A stretch of DNA of 64,000 bases from Paraburkholderia solitsugae (GTDB taxonomy: Bacteria; Pseudomonadota; Gammaproteobacteria; Burkholderiales; Burkholderiaceae). The notes below the pieces were generated by a model, which saw only the letters and a list, made by a program, of their open reading frames with translations, did no database searches and was not told where the DNA came from. The translations under genes were made by a program, and so were the position numbers. Shown here piece after piece: positions 8,733 to 17,973 of the stretch. The stretch lies in assembly GCF_013177695.1 (NCBI RefSeq), contig NZ_WOEY01000130.1, forward strand, positions 107,791 through 171,790, read 5' to 3'. Every line of letters starts with the position of its first letter. Position 1 is the first letter of the stretch.

Positions 8733-9923
8733 TCAGGCCATCTGCTGAAGCAAGGTCTGCTTGAATTGCCGGAGCGTATGCCGCGACAGCAGATCTTCGC
8801 GTTCCGCCGGCACGGCTTGCGGCGCGTGCGGCCACGAGGTCATCGTCTCGGTGATCGCACGGCCAATCGAGGCGGAGCTCAGGTCGCTCAGAATCGGTCC
8901 CAGCTCGCAACGCCGGCTGAACCAGCCGATCAGTCCGTCTTCGGTTGCAATCACGGGTTTGCCGAAGCGGTATGCCTGCACGAGCACGCCGCTCATTCCA
9001 TAGTGTCCCTTGTAGCCTAGCCAGACTGCGTCGCAGGCGGAGAACAGATCGCGCTCGACGTCGTTCGTAATGAACGAGTCCAATATCAGCGGTGCGGGCG
9101 TGAGGCTGCGCACATGATTACGCATGAAATGGCGCGTGCCCGCGTCCTGCTCACCGGCGACGATCAGCGTGGGCGCATGCTCCAGACGGGTCAACGCGTG
9201 GACCAGTTCGTAGATGCCTTTGCGTTCGGTGATCGAACCGTACACCAACAGATAACGTTGCGTGGGGTCCAGTCCGAGCCGCTCGCGGGCCAGCACCGGA
9301 TTTTCCGCTTGCTCGTCGGGAAACGGGTCCGCAACGTAGGCGATGGCCGCGCTGGACTTCGAGGCGCTGCGCGCCGACCACTCAGGCAAGGTGGGGTCGA
9401 TCGTCAGCAATGCGCGCAGTCCGGCGGTCCGTACGGCGCGCTTGAAAAGCAGGGCCTTGATCGCATTCACGACCGGTCGATCCGGCGACTTGATGCCGAC
9501 TTTGTGATGATGGAAGGTCGAGCGCATCGTGATACCGATCCACGGCGTCTTGCCGAACGGCGAGCCGAGAAACGGCAGCCCGTAGAAGAAGTAATCGACA
9601 TAGGGCACGACCACCAGCCTGATCGGTTGCGCACGGCTGACGACCCGATGCACGCGCTTGAAATAGCGGTGAAAGCGCGAGTACTGGTTCGACTGGCGCA
9701 GCAGCCCGCGTGGCCGTTCGTCGGGATCGACGAACGCGATTTGCAGATCCGCGCGGTTCGCAGCGACGATCTGTCTGGCGAGCGGATGGTCTTCGTTGCC
9801 GGATTCCGTCGCGAGCATGCAGGGATAGCCCGCTTCCGTGCAGGCCTGCATGGTCCATTCGACATAGCGCCAGCGATGGCCGGTGAGGTTGGGCTCCACA
9901 ATCAGGACGTAGTCTTGTTCCAT
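8733..9923 (-). CDS. GT-B glycosyltransferase-like protein with altered active-site motif
   Basis: A 396-residue protein with a group 1 glycosyltransferase layout: YVLIVEPNLTGHRWRYVEW at the start, RYLLVYGSITERKGIYELV opening the second domain, and ADLVWLGY-like DAVWLGYKGHYGMSGVLVQAYRFGKP near residue 330. In this last segment the second Glu of the usual E-x7-E motif is replaced by Gln, and the first is not in place. It may use a different donor site or be inactive. I chose the ATG at 9923 because the conserved domain starts there; the Shine-Dalgarno site is weak and the frame stays open upstream. It is divergent from the flippase at 10273. Confidence 0.75.
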   Translation of the reverse strand: MEQDYVLIVEPNLTGHRWRYVEWTMQACTEAGYPCMLATESGNEDHPLARQIVAANRADLQIAFVDPDERPRGLLRQSNQYSRFHRYFKRVHRVVSRAQPIRLVVVPYVDYFFYGLPFLGSPFGKTPWIGITMRSTFHHHKVGIKSPDRPVVNAIKALLFKRAVRTAGLRALLTIDPTLPEWSARSASKSSAAIAYVADPFPDEQAENPVLARERLGLDPTQRYLLVYGSITERKGIYELVHALTRLEHAPTLIVAGEQDAGTRHFMRNHVRSLTPAPLILDSFITNDVERDLFSACDAVWLGYKGHYGMSGVLVQAYRFGKPVIATEDGLIGWFSRRCELGPILSDLSSASIGRAITETMTSWPHAPQAVPAEREDLLSRHTLRQFKQTLLQQMA

Positions 9924-10272
9924 CGATGCGGTGGTCGTCAGTGGTCGAATGCGTTGTGAAAAGGCACCCTCGCGCCGCCAGTCTGGGGGCGCTAGCGGAA
10001 CAACGTTAGCATCGGCGGCGGCAGTGGACCTGTCTATTTGACCCGTTCTGTGGGTCAACGTACTAGTCCGCAATGGGTTCGGCTGAACCGGCCTAGCTGA
10101 TGGCGGTTGTCGCCGATTCTCTCGCGGTAAGGTCATACATAGTATTCGATGAAAAAGCTCGCCAGCTTGCTGGTGCGACCTCACTATTTTGCGCCAGCGG
10201 CGTTTCGCAGCGATGCGTTGAATCGCTGCGTGTGGCCGATTCAGCGGCGCTCCGATTCGACGGAGATACAGC
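9924..10272. other. divergent intergenic region with an inverted repeat
   Basis: No supported gene lies here. The main structure is TTGACCC and GGGTCAA at 10038-10058, perfect 7-bp arms around a 7-bp spacer. It lies midway between the divergent starts at 9923 and 10273 and is a candidate operator. The cluster-wide TGTGCG-N4-CGMACA box found in 17-49 kb is absent. Short frames in this stretch have no ribosome site or recognisable product. Confidence 0.5.
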
Positions 10273-11526
10273 TTGCGGGCGATCAGGCTTCCGGCGTTCT
10301 CAATAGCGGCCAGCTTTGGCACGAGCGCGGCGACGTGGGTGCTGTTGCAGCAGTTCACCGTGCGTGGACTCGTAGCAATCAAATTTCTTGCGATCGGCAG
10401 GATGCTCGGGCCGGCGGCGATCGGCAGCGTGAGCGTGGCCTTGCTCGCGGTGGCGATTGCCGAGGCGTTGTCTGACACGGGTCTCGCGCAAGCAGTCATT
10501 CAAGGCGAACATCCGCCGACGCGTTCGCAACTCGGCGCGGTGTGGACGACGCTGACCGCGCGCGGCGTGCTCATCTCGCTGCTGCTGGTCGCGCTCGCGC
10601 CATTGCTGAGCAGCCAGTTTCATCTCAACGGTTCACTGGTGCTGATTCAGCTTGCGGCGCTGCTGCCGCTCCTGCGCGGACTGGCATCGCCCACGTACTA
10701 CCTCGTGCAGCGCGAGCGGCGGTTCCAGCATATTGCCGGCGTCGAAGTGGCCGCGGCATTTGTCGATTGCTCGACCGGTCTGGCGCTCGCTTATTGCGGT
10801 GCCGGGGCGGCCTCGGTGCTGATCGGCCTCGTGGCCGCTGAAAGTCTGAAAAGCGTCCTGACCTGGGCGACGATGAAACCGCGTCCTCCGATGCGCGCCG
10901 TCTGGTCGGGCATCGGTCAGTACGTGGGCTTCAGCCGCTGGATCTGGGCGAGCAGTGTGGTCAATCTGCTGCTCAACCAGTTCGACAAGGTGGTAGTCGG
11001 CAAACTGCTCGGCCCGGCGCAACTGGGCGGCTATCAGATGTCGTCGCGGCTCGCGCAGATGCTGCTTGCCGACGCCGCGATCGCCATGTCGCAATACCTG
11101 TTCCCCACGTTCGCGGCGCATCATCGCCGGAGTCCGCAGTCGGCATCGAGGCTCATCAAGCTCTACCTGCTCGTGATCGCGATGGGGTTGGCGGCGTTCG
11201 TCGAGGTGCTGAGGTGGGTCGCCGAGCCGCTCTTCTCGTTGATTCTCGGCGCGGCCTGGCTGCCTGCGGTACCGCTGTTCAGAATTCTGGTGATCAATAT
11301 GGCAATCGGCGCGTTGATCGCCGTGCTGGTCGCTTATCTTCGCGCGGTGGGTGACGCGAAGGCAACCGTGCATGCGTCGCTGATTCAGGTCGTTGTGCTG
11401 GTGGTCAGCGTGCCGCCGGCGGTTCATTGGTGGGGAGTGACGGGCATTGCCTGGTCCATGACGTTTGGCCTGGGTTGCGCCGCGGCGTGGATGCTTTTCA
11501 GGACCCTGACTGCAAGGGTTCCATGA
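10273..11526 (+). CDS. Wzx-type oligosaccharide flippase (MOP superfamily)
   Basis: A 417-residue polytopic membrane protein of the polysaccharide exporter branch of the MOP superfamily, with about 12 hydrophobic segments. It should flip undecaprenyl-PP-linked repeats across the inner membrane. Family signs include RGLVAIKFLAIGRMLGP near the start and LLLNQFDKVVVGKLLGP near residue 235. I chose a TTG start because GGAG lies seven bases before it (10262-10265) and no in-frame ATG precedes the first conserved helix. Its TGA overlaps the ATG of the next glycosyltransferase, so both are translated together. It is the first of three flippases in the window. Confidence 0.87.
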   Translation: MRAIRLPAFSIAASFGTSAATWVLLQQFTVRGLVAIKFLAIGRMLGPAAIGSVSVALLAVAIAEALSDTGLAQAVIQGEHPPTRSQLGAVWTTLTARGVLISLLLVALAPLLSSQFHLNGSLVLIQLAALLPLLRGLASPTYYLVQRERRFQHIAGVEVAAAFVDCSTGLALAYCGAGAASVLIGLVAAESLKSVLTWATMKPRPPMRAVWSGIGQYVGFSRWIWASSVVNLLLNQFDKVVVGKLLGPAQLGGYQMSSRLAQMLLADAAIAMSQYLFPTFAAHHRRSPQSASRLIKLYLLVIAMGLAAFVEVLRWVAEPLFSLILGAAWLPAVPLFRILVINMAIGALIAVLVAYLRAVGDAKATVHASLIQVVVLVVSVPPAVHWWGVTGIAWSMTFGLGCAAAWMLFRTLTARVP

Positions 11527-12605
11527 TGCGTGTCTTACATCTGCTTCTGGCGCCGCGTTTGTCGGGCGCCGAAGTCCTCGCGAAGGATCTGGCTATCGAT
11601 CAAAGCGCCGAGGGCATGGCGGTGTGTGTGGCCTCGCTGCTACCCGTGCATGCCGAATTCGTGCCGTTGCAGGACGATCTGCAGAAGCTCGGCGTGCAGT
11701 GCTTGTTTCCGCCGCGGCGCCACCGCCTCGCCGGCAAATTGTGGAATCTGTTCATCGCGGTGCGGCAGTTTCGCCCGGACGTGATATTTGCGCACGCTAC
11801 GATTCCTTCTTTTTACGCGCGCGCGTTACCGCTGCGGGTGCCAGTCGTGTATGTCATGCACTCGGCGATCAACGACTTCGAGCGGCCGTTATTCCGGCGT
11901 ATCGAGCACATCCTGTCGGGACGCGCGCGGGTGGTGATCAGCGTATCGGAACAAGGCGCGACCGACTACGTGCAGGCCATTGGGCCGCATCCTTCGATGA
12001 CCGTGGTGCCCAACGGTGTCGATCTTGGGCGCTTCGCGTTCACCGACGGCGCCGGGCGTAGCGGCCGGGCGCCTGAGGTTGTACAGATCGGGCGCTATGC
12101 GTCGGAGAAGAATCAGCTTCTGACGGTGCGCGCCTTCGGCGAGGTGCTCGAGCGGGTGACAGACGCGCGCCTCGTCCTGCACGGCGTGGTCGAGGATCCG
12201 GATTACCAGCGCGCGGTTATCCGCCTCGTGCGGGAGTTGGGACTCGCGGACCGTGTCGTGGTGGCGGGACCGCGCTCCGACGTGGCGAGCGTGCTGTCGG
12301 AGTCGAGCGTGTTCGTCATGCCCTCGCGCAGTGAGGCACATAGCGTGGCGTTTCTCGAAGCGCTGGCCTCCGGTATCCCGATCGTCGCGAGCAGGATTCC
12401 GTCGTTTGCGTTTGCGAATGGATTTCCCGGCGTGCAGTTGGTCGATACGGACGATGTGCCTTCCTACGCGGAGGCGATTGTCGTGGCGCTAGGTCAGACG
12501 AGGGCGCAACGCTCGCTTGCCGGCCTGACACTCAAGGAGACGGCGGCCCGCTACCGGGCGATCGCGCAGCAGGTCAGTCGTCATCTGGCGGTATCGGTTC
12601 GCTAG
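11523..12605 (+). CDS. glycosyltransferase family 4
   Basis: A 360-residue GT-B glycosyltransferase. MMRVLHLLLAPRLSGAEVLA is the acceptor-domain start, VVPNGVDLGRF is the linker commonly seen in GT4, and IGRYASEKNQ opens the donor domain. SEAHSVAFLEALASGIP carries the E-x7-E nucleotide-sugar motif. The start overlaps the flippase stop (ATGATG over TGA), so two adjacent ATGs are available (11523 and 11526). Coupling to a flippase suggests it finishes the repeat unit that the flippase exports. The sugar is unknown. Confidence 0.9.
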   Translation: MMRVLHLLLAPRLSGAEVLAKDLAIDQSAEGMAVCVASLLPVHAEFVPLQDDLQKLGVQCLFPPRRHRLAGKLWNLFIAVRQFRPDVIFAHATIPSFYARALPLRVPVVYVMHSAINDFERPLFRRIEHILSGRARVVISVSEQGATDYVQAIGPHPSMTVVPNGVDLGRFAFTDGAGRSGRAPEVVQIGRYASEKNQLLTVRAFGEVLERVTDARLVLHGVVEDPDYQRAVIRLVRELGLADRVVVAGPRSDVASVLSESSVFVMPSRSEAHSVAFLEALASGIPIVASRIPSFAFANGFPGVQLVDTDDVPSYAEAIVVALGQTRAQRSLAGLTLKETAARYRAIAQQVSRHLAVSVR

Positions 12606-12645
12606 TTCACCTGATCATCTCACCCGCGCCCGTGGCGCGCCGCGT

Positions 12646-13650
12646 TCAATGGTGGCTGATGGCGATACTGCGTTCCTCGGGTGTCGCCTCGGGCGCGGAG
12701 GCCGGTGGCCACGCGCTCGCCACTTCGGACTCGCGCAGCGCGAGCGAGACAAGCAACTGGGCTTCCTTGCTGCTCGAATCGAGTTGCAGCGCATCGCCGG
12801 CCTTGTGCCAGACGCATGCCCATCGCGCGATATAGCCACAACCGCGTGCCACGCTCAGTAGCGCGTCCCGCTGCTGTTCACGCTCGGCCACCGCTGCGCG
12901 CATGCGCTGTGCCTCGGGATTGTCCGGCTGTACCGCGATAGCCGCCGCGAGGCGTGCTTTCGTCGCCGACAGATTGTTCTGCTGCAGATTGGCGCGGGCG
13001 GCTCCCATCTGTTTCGAAGCATCCACGCGGGGTTTGTCGGGCGGCTTGCTGGTCTGGCCGCCTGGATTGCGCTTTGCCTCGGCCGATGCGGTCACCATGC
13101 GGCCTGGCACCGGCAGCGTAGACGCCGGTGGCGGGGTAGGCGGTGTTCGCACGGGGGCGGGCCTCACCGGCGTTTGAGCGACGAACATAGGCGCAGATCG
13201 CTGAGCAGCGGCAAGCGGCGGCCCGACGTTCTGGGTTTTCACTTTGCCGGATACCGCGATGGGGGTGCCCTCGACCGAGTCGTTGCTGTGAATGAAGCCG
13301 AGGTAGACGGCGGAGGCCACGACCACTACCGACGCACCGAGCACCAAAGGCTGGCGCAGTCTCTGCGAGGCGGGGGCAGTGACCGGCGACTCTGTAGTGA
13401 CGGCGGACGGATCGATTAAGTCGCGCGAGGAGGGACGCCAGATGCGCGGCGTGATCAGCCGGGCGGGCAGCATCGGCTCGGTGTCTTCCAGCGGGACTTG
13501 CAGGGGCGGTGGGGGCGTGGGGCGCGCGCCGAGTGACTCGACCGGACGCGTGTGGCATTGGGGGCATGGCGTAAAGCGACCGGCTAGCGGCGCACCGCAG
13601 TGCTCGCATTGGGGGTGATCATGCTGATCGGAAGTAACGTCGCTAAGCAT
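12646..13650 (-). CDS. zinc-ribbon, single-helix envelope protein of unknown function
   Basis: A 334-residue protein with an N-terminal zinc ribbon (C15-x2-C18 and C29-x2-C32), a Pro-rich linker, one membrane helix (about residues 101-120), another Pro-rich linker, and a C-terminal helical domain (about 225-310) resembling TPR-like helical pairs. Topology would place the zinc ribbon in the cytoplasm and the helical domain in the periplasm. I chose the ATG at 13650; an in-frame ATG at 13689 would add 13 residues. Proteins built like this are common in Burkholderiales near envelope genes but have no assigned function that I know of. It may form an operon with the gene upstream (80-bp gap). Confidence 0.72.
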   Translation of the reverse strand: MLSDVTSDQHDHPQCEHCGAPLAGRFTPCPQCHTRPVESLGARPTPPPPLQVPLEDTEPMLPARLITPRIWRPSSRDLIDPSAVTTESPVTAPASQRLRQPLVLGASVVVVASAVYLGFIHSNDSVEGTPIAVSGKVKTQNVGPPLAAAQRSAPMFVAQTPVRPAPVRTPPTPPPASTLPVPGRMVTASAEAKRNPGGQTSKPPDKPRVDASKQMGAARANLQQNNLSATKARLAAAIAVQPDNPEAQRMRAAVAEREQQRDALLSVARGCGYIARWACVWHKAGDALQLDSSSKEAQLLVSLALRESEVASAWPPASAPEATPEERSIAISHH

Positions 13651-13730
13651 TGCCGTTTCGCAAGTGGGCGTCGAATACCGGCGCCACAATCAAGAAAAAC
13701 AAGGCACCGCAACGAGGCTTGCAAGCGGGA

Positions 13731-14315
13731 TTACTGTGCGACGACGTAACCCCGTGCCTGCATGCATGCGCCATACGCGGCCCAGTACTGTGTCATTGGC
13801 GGTTCGGGCGCCGGCAGTGGCGGCAGCTTCACGCCGGATGCCGCTGCTGTCTCCGAGGCGCCGTTTTCCGCGATGGTGGCCGATGCCGGCGTGGCGGCCG
13901 CGGTCGTTGCGCTTGCGGGTGCGGTCGTCGCTGTGGTCGAACTTGCTGTCTTCGTTGCCGCTGCGGTGGCTGTCTTAGCCGTCGCTGTATTCACGGCGGG
14001 CTCGCTTGCACCCGGTGCGGCTGCGGGCATACCGGTGCCCGGCGGCGTCGCTGAAAAACTGCTGGGGGGCAACGGGGGCCGTGACGGCGCACCCGTCGAC
14101 GATGTTTTGGTGGCCGCGGGTTTGCGCGGCGGAAGCTGCGATTCGTGCGCGATGTTGATCTTGGCCTGCTTGTTGGCCGTGGCATAGCACATCGCGGTGT
14201 CGATGCTGCGCTGATAAGCGCTTTGACTTCGGATTGGATAGACGAGCGGCTGCCATGCGAAGGCAGCACTGCTAATCACCCCTATCGTCAATGCTATATA
14301 TATTCTGATTCGCAT
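13731..14315 (-). CDS. exported low-complexity protein with C-terminal CMQARGY motif
   Basis: A 194-residue exported protein. A signal peptide (residues 1-19, ending SSAAFA) is followed by a short region with two Tyr/Ile-rich helices, then a 90-residue Ala/Thr/Pro linker. The C-terminus is compact: MTQYWAAYGACMQARGYVV. A Cys-Met-x3-Arg-Gly-Tyr ending is a recurring feature of small proteobacterial envelope proteins, where the Cys may pair with the single Cys near residue 43 (AMCYATANK). I chose the ATG at 14315 because GGGAG precedes it; the much longer open frame upstream is not supported. Role unknown. Confidence 0.62.
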   Translation of the reverse strand: MRIRIYIALTIGVISSAAFAWQPLVYPIRSQSAYQRSIDTAMCYATANKQAKINIAHESQLPPRKPAATKTSSTGAPSRPPLPPSSFSATPPGTGMPAAAPGASEPAVNTATAKTATAAATKTASSTTATTAPASATTAAATPASATIAENGASETAAASGVKLPPLPAPEPPMTQYWAAYGACMQARGYVVAQ

Positions 14316-14771
14316 CGCAGTCGCTCCCGCAGCGATGGTTCGCCGTTCGCCGGCAATCGCGCTTCGCGGGATGTTGTCGTGGCTGCTGATTCTGCCGCTA
14401 AACGGCGGCTCACTGCCGCGAAGGCTGCTTGTTTGAGCGTAACACCGGGCCTTGTCGGCTGAAGGCGCCGCATAGCGCGCGAAAACGCCATTCTGCAGTC
14501 GTATCACGACATATTCGCATTTTTTTAATGCGGGGGAAGCGCGGTAATCGTAGCGCCCTGCGCCCGGACCCATCCGTCTGCACAATGCCCTGCGCTCGCC
14601 ACAGTGACATGACCGGACCACTCGAACGCCGGATCGTGTGTGTGAGAGCGCACTTAACTTAGGCGGAGAACGGCGCTTACTGGGTACGGTTGTACTGTCT
14701 GACGTAACGTGCATGCCATTCGGCAATCCAACCCTGACGCGAGACGCTAACCGCTATCAGCACTCAGATAA
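14316..14771. other. divergent intergenic region, nothing firm seen
   Basis: About 450 bp separate the divergent starts at 14315 and 14772. Short frames here lack ribosome sites and homology I can recognise. An AT-rich patch near 14505-14530 may belong to a promoter. No operator-like palindrome of note was found. Confidence 0.4.
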
Positions 14772-16658
14772 ATGAAACCTGTCATTTTCAATGGGCATTT
14801 TGGCTGGCTGCATCCAGCCGACGGTAACAGGGGTGTGGTGCTTTGCAACCCCTTCGGACACGAGGCAATGTGGTTGCATCAAGCGCTGCGCGAACTCGCG
14901 CAGCGTCTGGCCGCACGTGGCATTCCGGTTTTGCGTTTCGACTATCGAGGGACAGGAGATTCCATTGATCGCGAAGGCCTGGTGTGTCCCACCGATTGGG
15001 CCGACGAAGTGCTCGAGGCAATCGACTACTTAAAGCGCGTCACCGGCATCGAGCGGGTTTCCCTCGCGGGCTTTCGCTTAGGCGCAACGGTCGCTGCATG
15101 GGCGGCGCGCAAGCGCGAAATCGAATCCATTGCCATGCTCGCACCGGTTCGGTCGACGCGTCTTTTTTGGCGCGAAATGAACATCCTGAATCAGACCTGG
15201 CGACAGACTGCAGGTGTTGACGAAGATCATGAGCACACGCCGCCTGGGGCGCGGGACATCATGGGCCACCGGGTCAGTGCGGCGGCGCTCGAAGCGATCG
15301 GCGATCTCGACCTGTGCGACGAACCACAAATACCCGCTCAGCGGATCCTGATCGCTCACAGTGGCCAGCGCGACGGTACTCACGCGCTCGGTGCCCACTA
15401 TGAAAGCAATGGCGCGCGCGTGGAGTCTATGGCCTTCGAAAACTACACGCAGGTACTCCAGACCGCATGGCTGACCGAGCTCCCGGAGTTACTGTTGGAC
15501 AGGGTGGCGGATTGGCTGTCGGAGGGGGGTGAGCCGTGTGTCCGAGCGCCGGCAGTGCTGGTTAAGGCGAGCCCGGTGCTCGTCAACAGGTCCGCGATGG
15601 AATACCCGGTGCAACTGGGGGACGGGAACGTTTTCGGCATCCTGTGCGAGCCTGCCATGCGGCGCACCGCGCGTGAGCACACGCCCGTACTTCTTATCGC
15701 CAATACGGCCGCCACGCATCACGTCGGCGACGGACGTTTTGGCGTGGAGCTCGGACGGGCGCTCGCCAAGCGCGGATTCGCGTCGCTGCGAATCGACGCC
15801 GAAGGGCTTGGCGACAGTGGTGGCGCGACACGCACCGCCGGTCCGGGCCAAACGATCCTCGATGCGATGGGCGAGGACCTGTCCCGCGCGGCGGATTGGC
15901 TCGTTGGACGCGGTTACCGCGACGTCGTCGTTTTCGGTATCTGCGCGGGAGCCTACGTGGCGCTGCAGGCGACGAGACTGAACCGCGCGGTGCGTGGACT
16001 CATCATGATCAATCCGGTCGCCTTCGTCCTGCCGGACGGCTGCACGATGCAAAGCGCGGCCGAACGCAGGCCAGGGTCACCGCGCGTGTATCTGCGCTCC
16101 ATGGTGCGCACCGGGAAGTGGCTCGAGGTGATCCGCGGCGAGGCGCGGCTTGGACCCGCCCTGCGCACGATGTGGCGGCACGCCGTTGCGCATGTACAGG
16201 ACAGGGTGGCGGCCTGGAGCGGCGAAGCACTGTTCCCGGCCACGGAAAGTCACGAGGCCCGCAAGCTGTTTCAGCGATTGGGCGCAGACGGTGTTCACAT
16301 TCGTCTGCTCTTTAGCCCGCGAGACCACAGTCTCGGCGAACTGCATATGCATTTTGGCGTGAACGGCCGCCGCCTGAAAAAGCTCTCACGTGCGCGCGTG
16401 CTCATGATCCGCACCATGGACCATGAGGTGCTGAGCCGGATTGCTCGGGAAGATGTGACGGCCGTATGCGAGGAACTGCTATACGCGGCGTTCGTTACTG
16501 CCGCGACGGACGAGAAAATCTCCCCTGTACCGAAGGCGATCGGCGCCGCTGTTGCATCGCGCCCCGCTCATGCCGGCACCGGCGCGGGAAAAGAGCGAGG
16601 TGCGAGTCGCGAATCGGACATGCCGGCACGTTCTTCGCGGGCCAAAAACTCGGCGTAA
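14772..16658 (+). CDS. tandem alpha/beta hydrolase with unusual nucleophile positions
   Basis: A 628-residue protein with two alpha/beta hydrolase domains in one chain (about residues 1-250 and 280-560). Domain 1 has CNPFGHE (oxyanion loop), RFDYRGTGDS, and the nucleophile elbow G100-F-R102-L-G104, where Arg stands in place of Ser. Domain 2 has DAEGLGDSGG and the elbow G389-I-C391-A-G393, so Cys is the candidate nucleophile, as in dienelactone hydrolases. Domain 1 is therefore probably non-catalytic and domain 2 the active one. Such hydrolases are found near exopolysaccharide and exosortase loci, where they may remove acyl groups or handle lipid-linked intermediates (inference). No Shine-Dalgarno site is evident before the ATG. 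The last ~60 residues are disordered. Confidence 0.82.
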   Translation: MKPVIFNGHFGWLHPADGNRGVVLCNPFGHEAMWLHQALRELAQRLAARGIPVLRFDYRGTGDSIDREGLVCPTDWADEVLEAIDYLKRVTGIERVSLAGFRLGATVAAWAARKREIESIAMLAPVRSTRLFWREMNILNQTWRQTAGVDEDHEHTPPGARDIMGHRVSAAALEAIGDLDLCDEPQIPAQRILIAHSGQRDGTHALGAHYESNGARVESMAFENYTQVLQTAWLTELPELLLDRVADWLSEGGEPCVRAPAVLVKASPVLVNRSAMEYPVQLGDGNVFGILCEPAMRRTAREHTPVLLIANTAATHHVGDGRFGVELGRALAKRGFASLRIDAEGLGDSGGATRTAGPGQTILDAMGEDLSRAADWLVGRGYRDVVVFGICAGAYVALQATRLNRAVRGLIMINPVAFVLPDGCTMQSAAERRPGSPRVYLRSMVRTGKWLEVIRGEARLGPALRTMWRHAVAHVQDRVAAWSGEALFPATESHEARKLFQRLGADGVHIRLLFSPRDHSLGELHMHFGVNGRRLKKLSRARVLMIRTMDHEVLSRIAREDVTAVCEELLYAAFVTAATDEKISPVPKAIGAAVASRPAHAGTGAGKERGASRESDMPARSSRAKNSA

Positions 16659-16693
16659 CACCCCGTGCGACGTGACACGCTTCTGGCTTCTGT

Positions 16694-17320
16694 CTAGCGC
16701 GCTTCAACCGCTTGCGCTTTACTCCATTGCGTCACTTCGGACGCGTTGCTGTCGATCCAGCTTGAAACGGGAACGATCTTGCCATGACAAATCACGATGA
16801 GCGCGATAGCGGTCGCTGCGAACGGCGTGGAGTCGTGCATCGAAAACTTTCCGACTGAAAAGGTTCGGACGCGAGACTGACCCATCAGGCTCCATGTCAT
16901 GCCGGCGATCAGCGTGCCGAGCAGCCACCCGGTCACGACTTCGGCGGTTGAATGCAAGCCCATCAGGACCCGCGACACACCGATCGCCACTGCGCAAGCG
17001 AGGCCGAACAGGTAAGCCAGCGCAACCGTGCGTGGTTTTGCCTGCGTCGCGCAGAGGCCAAAGGTCGTAGGATAGACCGCGCTGGCCAGCATGGAATGGC
17101 CACTGATGACCGCAAAATTCAGCGCAGGGATTTCGACGCCCCATCCTGCGTGGGCAAGCCTGCTCGCTGCCACGGCCAATACCCCCACACTGAAACAGCT
17201 CGTCCAGGCAAACAGTGGCCGCCACGCCCGCGTCGCTGCAAGCCACAGCATGACGACGCCTGCAAGGAGCGACGTCAGGTAAGGGTCGCCGAAATTGGTG
17301 ACATAAGATAGCAGCCGCAC
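16694..17320 (-). CDS. PAP2-family membrane phosphatase
   Basis: A 208-residue, roughly six-helix membrane phosphatase. SGHSM (residues 73-77) and SRVLMGLHSTAE (116-127) are PAP2 motifs 2 and 3 with both catalytic histidines. The first motif (K-x6-RP) is not recognisable, although that segment is often variable. Enzymes of this kind dephosphorylate undecaprenyl pyrophosphate or other lipid phosphates in the periplasm, which would recycle the carrier used by the glycan genes. The start is a GTG with GGGAG five bases upstream. It is divergent from the sigma-54 regulator and preceded by an imperfect copy of the cluster operator at 17499. Confidence 0.85.
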   Translation of the reverse strand: MRLLSYVTNFGDPYLTSLLAGVVMLWLAATRAWRPLFAWTSCFSVGVLAVAASRLAHAGWGVEIPALNFAVISGHSMLASAVYPTTFGLCATQAKPRTVALAYLFGLACAVAIGVSRVLMGLHSTAEVVTGWLLGTLIAGMTWSLMGQSRVRTFSVGKFSMHDSTPFAATAIALIVICHGKIVPVSSWIDSNASEVTQWSKAQAVEAR

Positions 17321-17498
17321 AATAACTCCCTACGTTAGACAGGTCGATTGACTTTCCACAAACTTGTTTCGCACTCCGCGAAAATCCAGGTGCTATAGAG
17401 GCGTGCCTGTTGCACTTAGTGGTCACGCTACCTGGGTGTTCGCTCTTGTCACATGTTGTTCCGTTTTGTCCGTATAACATGATCGCGTGATGTGCTAT

Positions 17499-17512
17499 GT
17501 GCGGCTCGGAAC
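17499..17512 (+). promoter_or_regulatory. imperfect cluster operator box
   Basis: GTGCG-GCTC-GGAAC differs at one position from the GTGCG-N4-CGMAC core. It lies about 180 bp upstream of the PAP2 phosphatase start. It is weaker evidence than the exact copies. Confidence 0.35.
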
Positions 17513-17608
17513 CGACAGGGACCGGCACGCTGCATCGATTTTCCGGGTGCGCGCCGCGTGACAACAACGCTGTAGACGGCATACCACACTGCCCCGCGTG
17601 ATCTCAAC

Positions 17609-17636
17609 GTTCTCTGTTGATTGTTCTCTGTTGATT
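17609..17636. repeat. tandem 14-bp direct repeat
   Basis: GTTCTCTGTTGATT occurs twice in direct succession (17609-17622 and 17623-17636). It is exact and lies in non-coding DNA. It may be a recent slippage duplication or a doubled protein-binding site. Confidence 0.7.
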
Positions 17637-17955
17637 GGTAAGGGAATACTGCGGCCGGCGGCGAGCGAACCCGGCGTGTGGCGCAAATAAGAGCGATAGT
17701 TTGGCGGATGGTGAGACGCATAATGGACAACCCTAAGTAGCGTCAGATATGACGAGATTCGTCTGATTTAATGTGTTCCTCATAAGGAGTCTTGAGGTTG
17801 TGGTCAACGTGCACGGTTGGTTGAAGCCGTTGAAGAATTCGCGGTGTACGCATTGCTTTCCTCATCGCCGGTGACGGCCCGCACGACAGATTGCCTGACT
17901 GTCGTTTGCGCGCGCCCCATCTTGCGGTGACGAGTGGAAAGTACATGCGGGCGGG

Positions 17956-17973
17956 TCTTGCCGCCCGGCAAGA
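17956..17973. repeat. perfect inverted repeat before the sigma-54 activator
   Basis: TCTTGCCG and CGGCAAGA form 8-bp arms separated by CC, about 190 bp before the likely TTG start at 18167. There is no adjacent U-tract. It could be an operator or a leader hairpin. Confidence 0.4.
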
